From Petunia secreta (lineage: Eukaryota; Streptophyta; Magnoliopsida; Solanales; Solanaceae), in contig JARKIP010000021.1 of the NCBI GenBank assembly GCA_029990175.1, positions 20,031,501-20,095,500 of the forward strand: DNA of 64,000 nucleotides. The letters are read 5' to 3'. Below are positions 47,512 to 58,486 of this stretch, in pieces. Position 1 is the first letter of the stretch. The number at the start of each line of letters is the position of its first letter. Made by a program: the position numbers and the translations under genes. A model generated the notes under the pieces. That model saw nothing but the letters and a program-made list of their open reading frames with translations, had not been told where the DNA came from and made no database searches.

Positions 47512-49658
47512 ATGTATGATAGACCACCTCCATCCACTCTGGCTCAAAGAATCGCAAGGGCACACACAAAATTCCTTCAAAAGGGGGACAAGAAATTGGT
47601 AAAGAAGATGAAGTCAAGAACTGTTCTCTCGACACCCACTGCACAAAGTTCATCACTATCGTCACATGAGGTAATTCCTGAACCTCTTGCATCTACGTCT
47701 GTTGATCCTGTTGATATAAAAAGCCCTGGAATTGTAGAAAGTGAAACCCTAGTTACTGAACTAGACAATATAATGGGTGATGAGGAAAAGGACAGAATAG
47801 ATAGGGGGAATTCATGTGAGGGGGAACAAGATAGTAAAAAGAATGATCTTAGGGAAGATGTGCTAAGTCCTGTAGTTGGTGAGTCTGGAGATAAGTTGAA
47901 TATTTTAGAAAGAATAGTAGAACAGTTTAAGGAACAAGATAATGTGGAAATTTTAAGGGAAGATGCATTAGAGCTAAGTAAAGGAGTGAGTGGAACTGAT
48001 GAATGTGTGAAAGAATCTGTGCCTAAAAGTCCTGCCGGTGGTGGACTTGCTATTGCTGAAGCCTCAGGGGATTTGGGTCAAAAGTCTGTTGTTTGTCCAA
48101 ATCCTACTGGGGCTGATGATGCAAACTTTAATTGGACAGATTCTGAGGAGGAAGGGAACAAGGAAGTTGTTTTAGAACAAGAAGAGATAACCAAGAAAGT
48201 TGAAGAACCAAAAAGGAAGAGGAAGTTCAGTGAAGAAGATGAAAAATTAGCTGTGGAGGAAGAAGAGGAAGTGGTGTTTGTGAAAGAAAATCTAGTGGAG
48301 CCAGAGAAAAGAAGAAGGTTGGTGAGAGATGGGAAGCCAGTGCTGAAGTCTAGATTGGTTGATGAAGATAGTGAAGAAGGTGATGACAAGGTAGCTGATG
48401 AGCCTGTTGTCAGAAGAGTTGGTACCAGGTCTTCATTAAAGCTGCAGCTAGAAAAGGTTGAAAAGCTGGGAAGGACAGTAACCAATGTCAAAGAAAGAGA
48501 AGAAAAGAAGATGGAAGAAGAAGGAAGGAGAGCTGGTGAGGCTGAGCAGGAAAGTCAGGCTGGGAGCTATGTAGAACCCAGTGATTCAGATACATACAGT
48601 GAGATGGAGAATAAGAAAAGAAGAAGAGGGAACAATGAAGAAGAAGTGGATAGGGAAGCCTTTTTCTCTAGGCATCAGGTGCTGCCAGGCAGCATTCTGC
48701 ATGATGAAAAGGAGTTCCATATGAGGCCATTGTTGAGGATGATAGGTGATCAGGGTTGGCTTGGATTGTTTGTCAACAAGGACAGGAAGTTGTTTGTGAA
48801 TGAAGTGAGAGAATTCTATACTAATTGTAGAGTAACAGCCAGGAGAGTGTTCACTACTGTTAAAGGAATTGAGATAGAATTTGGAAGAACTGAGCTGGGA
48901 GTGATTCTGGACATACCTGCTGAAGGTTATTGCAGGTATGTTAAGCTGAAATGGCCAAAAAGAACAGATGGAGTCACTCCTTTGGATGTTGTGAGAAAGT
49001 TTTCAGGAAAACCAAGACTACGGAAGGAGAGAAAGGTAGAGAAGAAGGAGATGGAACCTGCACATCAACTGCTGTTTGAATTTGTGCATAGGTTTCTTCT
49101 GCCTAGAGGAGAGAGGAATTGTGAGGCTAGTGCTCTGGACCTGACATATATGGATCTGATGGACAGGGGGTGAAGATAAATTTGCCTGGGCTGATAATTA
49201 GGCACATAAAGAGGATCTCTGATACTGATCAGAAGCCCCATTCTCTTGTGCACTCTTACATCCTCCATCAAATTCTTGAGCATTTTGGGGTTCCTTTGGA
49301 AGCAGGAAAGAAGCCAACAATTCATCAAATGTTTGGGAATAATGTGCTTAAGAATTGTGACTTTTTCAGAGAAAGCAGAGCTTCCAAAAGGCCAATGCAG
49401 GTAAAACAAGAGCAAGCAGAGGACAGTAAAGAATTTGGGCCTGATGAGGCCATCGATGCTGTGAAGGAGCTGGAGACAATTGTCCTTGAGATTACTGCTG
49501 AAAATGCAGAGCTCCACAGACAGTTGAAGGTGAAGGATCAAGAGATTGATCGTTTGAAGATAGATTGCCACAAGTATGAGGCCGAGCTGGTGATGGAGAG
49601 GGCCAAAAATACGAAGCAACTTGAGGCGCTTGTCAAACACTTCAACCTTCAGCTTTGA
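47512..49658 (+). pseudogene. Sirevirus third ORF, transposase-like, not env-like
   Basis: The start is the ATG at 47512 (MYDRPPPSTLAQRIARAH), 640 bp after pol. The first frame has 553 codons, and a missing G in a G-run near 49166 shifts it into a second frame that ends at 49658. The N-terminal half is acidic and disordered with several basic clusters (KRKRKF, EKRRRLVR, KKRRRGNN) that look like nuclear localisation signals. From about residue 382 a globular domain starts (FFSRHQVLPGSILHDEKEFHM, GWLGLFVN, VREFYTN, VKGIEIEFGRTELG) resembling the plant 'putative transposon protein' domain (Transposase_32-like, by my reading). The C-terminus is a coiled coil (49460-49640). I see no signal peptide or membrane segment. 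The function is unknown. Confidence 0.7.
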
Positions 49659-49970
49659 TTCTTCCAGTCCTGTCCTCCTACCTCTACCTGATATCTACCC
49701 CTTCTCATTCTCCTGTGATTGCATGTTATGGATGTTTAAGACAATTTAAATTTGGTTGTGTAACTATTAACAGGGTTGTGCTGATGTCACAATCTGGATG
49801 ATGATTTTAAATTTCTTATGTTCTTAACTGTTTTCTGTTTAAGTAATTCGGTTCTTGGATGGGCCCTTATTTGTGTATGCCTGTGTTCTAATTACTAACG
49901 AGTTGCCTTGTGCTTTAGACTGGACTAACTTGACAAGTTCCTGCAGGTCTTCGAATCTTTTCGATGATGC

Positions 49971-50113
49971 CAAAAGGGGGAAGAAGGAACTGTTGGGGTG
50001 TTTGTGACCTAACTCATCTGTTGTTTTTTTTCTGTTTTCTTGTTTTGGTTTTGGTCTATGTCTATTCAGGTTCTTGGGCAACGGTTGTTTGTCATCATAA
50101 AAAAGGGGGAATT
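49971..50113 (+). other. Repeated polypurine tracts
   Basis: Two purine tracts with the same core lie here: CAAAAGGGGGAAGAAGGAA at 49971 and AAAAAAGGGGGAA ending just before the 3' LTR. Multiple PPTs are a known Sirevirus trait. The right one is placed to prime plus-strand synthesis. Confidence 0.8.
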
Positions 50114-51018
50114 TGTTGAGAGCTGGTTTTGAAGTATGACAAACAGGAAGGACCCCGAGGTTCGTGCAAGGAACCTGAAGAGCCTGGTCCTTGAAGAAAA
50201 GGGCACGCTTGATCGAAAAGATTGCGGGTTGCAAATCCCTGTGGAACTAGGAGTAGTGGCGTGTGGTTGTATACGTATCCTAGTCAGACTAAAAGAGGCG
50301 GTGCCCCAGCTGTGTCTACGAAGTGTGAAAAGAGTCAGACGTTAACATGGAAAAGAGTTACTACGAATCCTAACTTACCTTAATTAAGAGGATTCCCAGT
50401 AGAACTCAACTACGGTTACACGACTCATATAAAAGCTAGTAGTAGAGACAGCCGAAGACTATTATTCACAAGTAGAGAGTTGAGTACAAGCAAAGGCGAT
50501 CTGATAACTTTCTACGTGAGTAAGCTGAAGAAGACAACCAAACTGCATGCAGAGTATTGAGTCTAGATTTCTTGTCTAGGATCATCGAGTTGTAAGTTTT
50601 CATAATATTGAGCGTTCATTGTTTTACCTATTTGCTTATCCTAGAAGCATATGTATTAGGTAAACTCTTTTGTGATTACTAGAAAAGCTAGAGTGTAGCT
50701 TTGATTAGTGATTAGGGTCTAGAGTGTAGCCCCTTGGTTACAGAGTTTGTAATCTAAAACATTGCTCTTGTGTTAGTGGATTCAGTGCAAAAATCCCAGA
50801 GTGTGGGTCGTGGTTTTTCTCCCTTGAGCAAGGAGTTTTCCACGTAAAAATCCTTGTGTCTTTGGTGTGCGTGTTGGGGTGTGTTCTTGTTAGAAGGAGG
50901 TAGAAGGAAACTCTAAGAACTTTGTTCTACGATAGAAGAACACGGTTGTTGTGAAAAATCGGGAGACACTATTCAACCCCCCCTTCTAGTGTCCTTAGGA
51001 GGTGCTTAAAGTATAACA
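50114..51018 (+). repeat. Sirevirus 3' LTR
   Basis: 905 bp, partner of 40421-41331, with TATAAAAG at 50428-50435 and the same TG...CA ends. Confidence 0.95.
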
Positions 51019-51023
51019 GAAAT

Positions 51024-51816
51024 GTTTGCTTAGTTTAGCCTTGGTGGAAAATGTATGAAAATGATTGATTTTATTTTATGCTAATAGTGTAATGTTTATA
51101 CAAGTCAATTTATATATGACATGAGGTAAATCTTCAATTTCTACATGATAAAACATTATAACCTTAACTTGAAGTCATATAGGATAAACCTTTTGTATAT
51201 GTCAATTACAATGTTAGTTTTTCTAATTGAATAATCACAAGACAAATAATAAAAATAAGAGAGGAGTGGAGATAATATTATTGCTTTCAGCATTACAAAT
51301 GAGTATTACTCTTAGATGGGTTTGATAAGGATTAATCATTATTCCTGCCAATCATACGGTCGAAGCTTTTATTATGTGAATACATATTGGCAATGACCAA
51401 TCCTCATATTCTGACTCGATTGATTGTTGCATAACCAGCCTGGCTTGTTATCTAAGTTCTTACAGATTTAATATTAGAAAGTGGAATCTCAAAGGTAGAA
51501 CACTACACTTGCATAAACTTCTAACAATAGTTGGTGTGGTTAGCACTTTGTTGTGGGATTTGATTACTGTAGTTGGTGTTGCGAGCAATCTATTGCCTTT
51601 GTCTTAGAGAATTGAATAATACTTGGAGCATGCATATACATAAGACATCAATATTTTCTTATTGTGGCATCTTTTAGGGGTGGACTTCAACGGAAGGAAA
51701 ACTATCTTAGAGAAACACAATTATAAACACCAAAATCATATTAAATTTTTTACTAACATTTTCTAAGTTTAGCTTATATTGATACTAACCGCGCATCGTG
51801 CGGATACTAAGACTAG
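51024..51816 (+). mobile_element. Helitron 3' end, second element
   Basis: The terminus shows a hairpin (CCGCGC-ATC-GTGCGG, 51789-51803, one wobble pair) and CTAG at 51813-51816 followed by T. This is the same architecture as at 37709. The 5' end is not certain. If it is the DNA right after 37709, the Sirevirus split a Helitron of about 3.5 kb. Confidence 0.6.
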
Positions 51817-53690
51817 TTATTTTATAAAATTGGCTAATCAAAAGAAATGAGTGAATGTCCTATTAGATTACATGAAATTGCTTATTATTTGGATAAAGTA
51901 GTTCCACTTGATTAAAGTTGTCATGAAAATTTTACTTTGCAAAAATATCTCAAAATCTGATTGTTCTTGCATAAGGTTAATGAAAATGAATGTCATTGGT
52001 ACATCAAGCATTGTCTTGGCATTTGACAAATCTTGACCCCGGAATCTTGAAGTAAGGGGCACTTGTGAGCATTTAAATTTGGTGAATTAAATCAATAAGA
52101 AATTTGGATTAATTCCTAAATTTTAAGAAAATATTTGGTCACATGTTAAATACGTGGCACCAAATCAAATGAAATTATGCCAAATGACGAGAGATGTGGC
52201 ATGACAAGTCAAGTTAACTTGCCAATACAAATACACCATGTGTACAAGTGATAGACTTTAGCCATTTAAATGGGAGGTTATCAAAGATTGGCTTCCGACT
52301 CAAACCGGCCAATCAAATTAAAGCAAATGAAGTTTAGCTATATCACAAATTTCTCTATTCCACCGCTATAAATAGAGGGCACCATAAAGCCGAAAGGGGA
52401 ACATCAATAACAAAGACTTCAAGCTAATGAGGAAAGGAGATCATCAAGAAGAACATCAAAGAGGAGACTGTCAAGAAAGACATGAAATGAGGCCAAGAGA
52501 AGTACATCAAACAAGCTGAAGGGCAACCAAAAGAAGCTCCGAAAGGGAAAGAATTCAAAGTCTTGATCTTTTATGTCCATGATCTACGTTTCTGATCAAG
52601 TTCAACAATGGAGGCAACAATCTATGTCCATGTTAAAGTTCAACAACGGAAGCCATGATCTACGTCTTTATTTAAATCCAACAACAAAGTTCAAATCAAA
52701 ATTTAGCGTGCACGAGCTTAAATCATTTGTTCGTGGTGGTTGAATCTAAAATCTTATTTGTGCAGACGTCAAAGTGTTCGTGACGTACAACAAATCAAGA
52801 TCAAATATCTTGAAATCACATCCAAAGTTCATCAAGTTCAAGATCAAGCTTTCTGAGCCCTTGAACCAAAGTTCTTGAAGAGAAGAATCAGAGGATGTCA
52901 TCTGTAAATTTAGTGACATTCTAAATATTGTAATCTGCATCTTCTGTTGATATTAAATATAATATTTTGTTACACTATTTCTTGTATTGAAATTTCTAAA
53001 CTTCGAAATTTGTCGTACAACATTAAAGCTCACTATTTCTTGTATTGGAATTTCTAAAGTTCGAAATTTGTTGTTAGAACATTGAAGCCCAACTATCATC
53101 TCTTTTTGTTCTTATTATTTCGGCTATGAATGATGCTATTTGGTGGGTATTAGAGTTGACTTGATTTGACTTGGAAAATATACAAAACAAAACAAATGTT
53201 AATAATAGGAAAAGATAAGATCTACACGTAACTTTAACTATATGATTGTAGTATGAGCAAAAGGGTCAAACAGAGTTTTAAGATATCAAGAACATATTTA
53301 AAAAGTAACAAATAATTATGGAAGAGTGTCGTAAAACATTTTCAAGTCCAATTTTGAGAAATGAAGATTTTGTTGCCGCTAATAACGCAACGTTTAAAGA
53401 AGAATAGTGAGATTAATTTGTATTTTTCCATTCTAGTTCTAGTTTAAATGTCTCGATTCAAGTTCGTAGAATGATGACATATTTTCTCCATTAATTATTT
53501 ATTATAATTATAAACGTTGTTATAACGCAGAGCTTAAATAAAAAGTACAATTACTTAAAGAACACAAATTACAAATATAGCCTTGGACACTTCCGTAACT
53601 TACAAGTAGTGAAGATATTTTAGTAAGTCGACGTGGCACTCTAACATTGGTCAGAACACCCAATACTGACGTGTCTATTCAAACATTTTG
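51817..53690. other. Intergenic DNA with an LTR-like promoter region
   Basis: There is no supported gene. The part from about 52080 to 53090 looks like a retroelement LTR or promoter remnant: TATAAATA at 52369, then a repetitive A-rich stretch of CATCAA / TTCAACAA phrases. A 58-bp tandem repeat (CACTATTTCTTGTATTG..., 52973-53088) follows. No PBS or partner copy is in view. Confidence 0.4.
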
Positions 53691-53696
53691 CCTAAA

Positions 53697-54474
53697 ACCC
53701 TATTTAATTAGCCTTTAAAAAGTTAAAAAATTAAAAAAGAATTTTACAAAAAAACAAAATTCCCAAATCCAAATAAGTCTCCCCGGATCTGTGTTGCTTA
53801 GAGATCAGCACCTCAGTTTTTCTTCTTCTTGTAAGGTAAAAAGATTAATATATTTGCATCAAGATTTGATTTTTAATTGAATTCAAGAAATTTTAATTTT
53901 TTTCGTATACTATATTTTAATTTAATGTTTTAGTGAAATGGGTTTATGTTGAAATTCTTGATTGGGTGTCTGCAGTTATAATTGGTATATAATCTTGGAG
54001 AAAAATTAAAGCATTTTGGTTAATTTGGTTTTCCGGAAATATTTTTTGTGATTTATAATTCAAAGATAATTTTTTATTTTGGAAGTGATTGATTGATTAA
54101 AGGTTTCAACTTTTGATAAAAATGTGTTTTTTAGTTGAATCATGATTACTTCACATGTCTGTTGAAGTCGCCTCTGTTAGGGAGCGCTTTACTGACATAG
54201 TGGTATTTCCCGCCGCAAATCTGGATTAGTCGGGCGCCCATAGCGGTTACTGTACACTGGGAAACCCAAAAAAGAAGAAGAAAAGAAACAATTTTTAGTG
54301 TAATTTTGTTGTACACTTTTGGATATTCGTATAAATGATGGTATGATCTTGGATATTTGTATTTGTATAAAATTAGTTTGACAGTTGGTGCTTATGTTGT
54401 GGGTTTGTTGTAGCTTCCTCCTGTTGGGGGAATCGAAAACGGAGTGGACTTCAGAATTTTAATCGCCTCTGAGG
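53697..54474 (+). promoter_or_regulatory. SPP promoter and 5' UTR with leader intron (predicted)
   Basis: A TATTTAA box near 53700 precedes a C/T-rich stretch ending in a good donor (CTTGTAAGGTAAAA near 53833). An acceptor (TTTGTTGTAG, 54413) lies 61 bp before the ATG. This suggests a non-coding first exon and a leader intron of about 0.58 kb. It is inference from splice consensus only. Confidence 0.45.
54163..54291 (+). mobile_element. SINE 3' fragment (SolS-like)
   Basis: The stretch GGGAGCGCTTTAC..., then AATCTGGATTAGTCGGGC, then ACTGTACACTGGGAAACCC followed by an A-rich tail matches the 3' half of tRNA-derived Solanaceae SINEs as I remember them. The Pol III promoter half is missing, so it is 5'-truncated. 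It lies in the predicted leader intron of the SPP gene. Confidence 0.55.
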
Positions 54475-57400
54475 ATGAAGAATATAGAGCGTCTCGCAAA
54501 TGTTGCTTTATTAGGTATGATTTCTATTCCTTTGATACGTACATTCTTTATTAGGTATGCATTGTACACGTTTTTGGCTTCTGCTAATGAAATCCAGAAA
54601 CTAAATCCTTTTTGAATGTATTTCATGAGTAAGTGTGTATGTTTATCTTCTTTAGCTCCCAAGTTTGTGTTGGTTACTCCCTAGGATAGCCTGCGAAAGT
54701 TTATTGTGGTATATCTTTGTTGTTGATTGGAGTGAACCAATGTAGGCAAATGTGCAAGTTGTTGTGGTTTTTCAGAATATTGATGATCAATCATTGAGAT
54801 TGATGTAGATTCTATAGTGGTTCGAATGGATATTCAAATCCTGTAAGGTGGTCATAGTACTACTGTCACCGGTTTCCTTTATCTTACATTTGATTCCACT
54901 TCCATTTTTCCTGTTCATTTAGTTGACACAATCGCCAAATGGGTTCTTTATACGTTAGATGTTTCTTTCTTTATATTGCCCTTTTGAGGGCATTTAACTA
55001 CCTAATAATTAGCTATGCTGTTGTTGGAAATTTACAAGTACCCCCAAGGAATATTTGTATCTGATGCCCTCCTTTTCTTTTCCTCCTGAAGCCCCTTTCC
55101 AAATGCTTCTTGTCTGTGCTGGAACTAACCTCGAATAATATGTGCTTTCTGGAGAATAGGAAGTGCAATTAGGTGGTCGTGGCGATTCCGTATCTCTTTC
55201 TAAATTTTATGTTGATGCAATTACCTTGAAACTCTTGCATTTTTGGTGGATTTCAGGTTTGAGTCTGGCACCACTGGTGGTGAATGTGGATCCAAATGTA
55301 AATGTCATAGCAACAGCTTGCCTTACTGTCTTTGTGGGTTGCTGCCGTTCTGTCAAGCCTACTCCACCTTCGGTATATCTTCTGGACTGCAAAATGTGGT
55401 TTCCCCTTTTCTTCCCCAGTCTTTGTCTGTTTTGGTGTCACCTAAACTTATTCTAATGCTTTTTTCTAGGAAACAATGTCTAATGAACACGCGATGAGGT
55501 TCCCCTTGGTTGGAAGTGCAATGCTCTTGTCATTGTTCTTGCTTTTTAAGTTCCTTTCAAAAGACCTGGTTAATGCCGTACTGACGTGCTACTTCTTCGT
55601 TCTTGGCATTGCTGCACTTTCGTATGTTCTCTCCGTATGGATCATTCTGCTATGGTTATTTCAAGTTACTGACTAGTAGTTTTTTATGGATGTGTTGGAT
55701 GTCATTGCTTTCTTTGTCGCATTGCAGGGCTACATTGTTACCTGCTATTAAACGTTTCTTGCCAAAAAAGTGGAATGATGATCTCATAGTATGGCACTTT
55801 CCATATTTCCGCTGTAGGGATCACTTTGTCTCTTCTCAAATTTCCAATTGATCCTTTTTAAAATCCATGAGCTGACAAATCTCATTTTAATTATTTTATT
55901 TTGTCTCGTTTTCAGCTTTAGAGATTGAGTTCACAAGGTCTCAGATTGTTGCTGCTATTCCTGGAACCATTTTCTGTGTATGGTATGCTAAACAAAAGCA
56001 TTGGCTAGCTAACAACGTATTAGGTCTTGCTTTCTGCATTCAGGTATGTTAGCAACTCCGCATATCTATTAAAGCTACTTTCTCTATTTCTTTGAGATCA
56101 CAAAACAATTTGGTCCTTGTGCCTTCTTTCTGCTTGTAAGAGTCAGGAATTCAATTAAATACACGTTTCTTTTGTTTTGAGATTTGCAGTTCATTTCCCA
56201 ACCAATTTTCTTTTGTATTTACAAAGCGTATTGTGTGCCTGTACCTGTATTGAGTTACCATTGCGTGCATGATAAGCTGCTTTTCTTGTTTTGCCTGCTA
56301 GTAAGTTTTTGATGGCAGAACTGGCCTCCTGTCTCATAATCCTTTCATCTGTTCTACGAAAACGTGGTTTAGCACCATTCATTTGTCCAGAGCCTATCCC
56401 TCCGCCATGTCCCCCGCTAAAATAGCAGTCTCAGTGATATGGCCCTAACTCATGTTTTCCCCCTTATTCACACTTCCCACATTGTATCCTTACACTGAAC
56501 CGATATCCTATTTCCTTGGGGCTTGTATTTGCTATTTCTTATTTGTATGCATTGAATGACTTTGGGGGGGGGGGGGGGGGGGGGGTTGGGTTGTGTCTAC
56601 CTCAATGAATGATATGAATTTTCCTGTTTATTTTCAGGGTATTGAAATGCTTTCACTCGGATCATTTAAGACTGGTGCCATACTATTGGTAAGGGAATAC
56701 GATTTGTCTTTTCTGTGGTTATAAATAGCGGACATGTGTCATTCTGTTTATATCTGGCCTTTAAACCATCTATCAGTTTTTTATTTCTAGCCACATCCCT
56801 TTGTTGAAGTGGGAAAATGATTTCATTAAATCAGCTGTCTCCATTGATTTTACATAAATAAATACATCCTTTTTGCTTGGAGTATATCATATTACCCCTA
56901 ATGGTAGAGTTGTTAGACATCTTTTAGTTATTCTGTTACATGTGCATTGGTGGTTGTTTAAGCAACTTTCTATAATCATTAACTCATGGTTGGTGTTGAA
57001 TGCACATCGCTTCCGAAAATGCAGGCAGGACTTTTCGTATATGACATCTTCTGGGTCTTTTTCACCCCCGTTATGGTCAGTGTTGCCAAATCTTTTGATG
57101 CTCCTATCAAGGTGTGCACAGTGATTCTTATGTATCTATCCGTGTCTTTTAATTTTTCAGTCCACGCCTTTATTAGTTACAGTGTCCTGATTAGAAAATT
57201 TGCTTTCTCTGCAGCTTTTGTTCCCCACTGCAGATGCTAAACGCCCCTTCTCAATGCTGGGTCTTGGAGATATAGTTATCCCCGGTATAACCTCCATTGC
57301 GTAAAAACCCATTGTTCATTTTTTACCTAAGCTATTAGGCTTGTTCTTTGTGACTAGACCAGAAAGGTCTGGCCTAGTGGACGGATCCTCCTGCCTGCAC

Positions 57401-58486
57401 CTGCTCCTTAAACCTCATAAGTTATGGAGTCCAAGTTACTAGGTAAAAAAGTGGAAAAAGCCACTGTTGGTGCCTGGAGAAGGGGTGGGGGGGCGGTGGG
57501 TGGGTGGGTGGGTTTTGAGGGGTGAGGTATACCATACTAAAAGAAAAGGCATACTTTCTGTGACTAGCTACTGAACTTATTATTCTGTTTCTTAGAGAAA
57601 TGCTTATTATTAGCTTTTGCCGTGGTGTTGTATCATGTTCTTTGCTTGAATAGACATACTTAGTAACATATGATCACTTCAATCTTTCAGGCATTTTTGT
57701 TGCATTGGCCCTCCGCTTTGATGTTTCCAGAGGGAAGGCACCCCAATACTTCAGGAGTGCATTTGTAGGATACACATTTGGTTTGGCTCTTACAATATTT
57801 GTTATGAACTGGTTTCAAGCTGCACAGGTTGGTGTCTCAAAATAAGACTTGCCTTATTTTCCCTTATGATAACCACCGTGCCCATATTGTTGACTTGCCA
57901 TTTGTTTCTTTTCAGCCTGCTCTGCTATATATTGTTCCAGCTGTAATCGGATTTTTGGCTGTTCACTGCATATGGAACGGGGACGTGAAGCCTGTACGTT
58001 TTTCTCTTGTCATCTTTGTTTTTACTTCGTCCACTTGCGGACATTGTCATCCTGAAGTAATATTGTGCTCACTCCAATTTTAGCTAGATATCATATGAAG
58101 ATTAGATCCGGTAGCTTGGCCAAATTGTAGTACATTTTGGCAAAACACTGTTGTAATAGTTCGCAGATATGACAAAATGCATCTAATACTTCGTTTGGAA
58201 GGAAAAAAAAAAGGATGACCATAGAAGTTCACAGATATGACAAATTGCCATCTAATACTGCGTTTGGGAAGAAAAAAAGGATGACCAAAAAAATTCTCTT
58301 TGGCCTTTGATTGATGAAACCTTCTAGCATAAACAAAATCTTCACTGCCTTTTCCAGTTTTACTTTTTTGTTTTCTGGCTGAATTTGTATTCTTTGTTTT
58401 CTGTTGAGCAGCTGTTGGAGTTCGATGAGGGAAAAACCAAAGATTCTGAAGAAGCCGATGCCAAAGAAACCAAGAAAGTAGAATGA
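54475..58486 (+). CDS. SPP: Signal peptide peptidase (intramembrane aspartic protease)
   Basis: SPP cuts signal peptides and other type II membrane segments inside the ER membrane. Eleven coding exons with GT...AG borders give an intact 339-residue protein: 54475-54514, 55257-55372, 55470-55621, 55728-55813, 55916-56043, 56638-56688, 57025-57111, 57215-57284, 57691-57827, 57916-57993 and 58412-58486. Both catalytic motifs are present: YD (FVYDIFWV, Asp198) and GLGD (Asp239). The PAL motif (QPALLY, 290-292) is also there. About nine hydrophobic segments fit the family fold. The start MKNIERLANVAL matches the short N-terminus of Arabidopsis SPP (344 residues), and the C-terminus is charged (KETKKVE). 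No lesion is seen. It is the only intact host gene in the window. Confidence 0.96.
56564..56585 (+). repeat. Poly-G run of 22 in SPP intron 5
   Basis: An uninterrupted G homopolymer, 52 bp before the exon 6 acceptor, on the transcribed-sense strand. The exact length may be a sequencing or assembly estimate. Confidence 0.85.
57498..57512 (+). other. G-quadruplex motif in SPP intron 8
   Basis: GGGTGGGTGGGTGGG on the sense strand, with more G runs just upstream (57482-57500). One-base loops make this a strong quadruplex-forming consensus in DNA or pre-mRNA. Confidence 0.85.
58164..58299. repeat. 68-bp tandem duplication in SPP intron 10
   Basis: Units starting CAGATATGACAAA at 58164 and 58232, each ending in an A-run and GGATGACCA, with several differences. 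Confidence 0.85.

Larger units (their letters stand above)
40421..51018 (+). mobile_element. Sirevirus-type Ty1/copia retrotransposon, full length
   Basis: A 10.6 kb element with LTRs of 911 and 905 bp and a perfect target duplication GAAAT (40416-40420 and 51019-51023). Order on the + strand: LTR, initiator-Met PBS, gag, protease, integrase, RT, RNase H, a third ORF, repeated polypurine tracts, LTR. Integrase before RT is the copia order. The RT/RNase H sequence, size, extra 3' ORF and multiple PPTs fit the Sirevirus (SIRE/Maximus) lineage. By eye the LTRs differ at about 17 sites, plus a C-run of 13 versus 7. That is roughly 0.7 million years at 1.3e-8. Gag, pol and the third ORF are all broken. 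Confidence 0.92.

Noticed and set aside
48078..48491. Ser-rich frame opposite the Sirevirus third ORF
   Set aside because: It is the antisense shadow of a Glu/Lys-rich coding stretch; no start context or family match.
52080..53090. Endogenous pararetrovirus fragment
   Set aside because: The promoter-like layout suggested it, but no movement protein, coat protein or RT motif is present.
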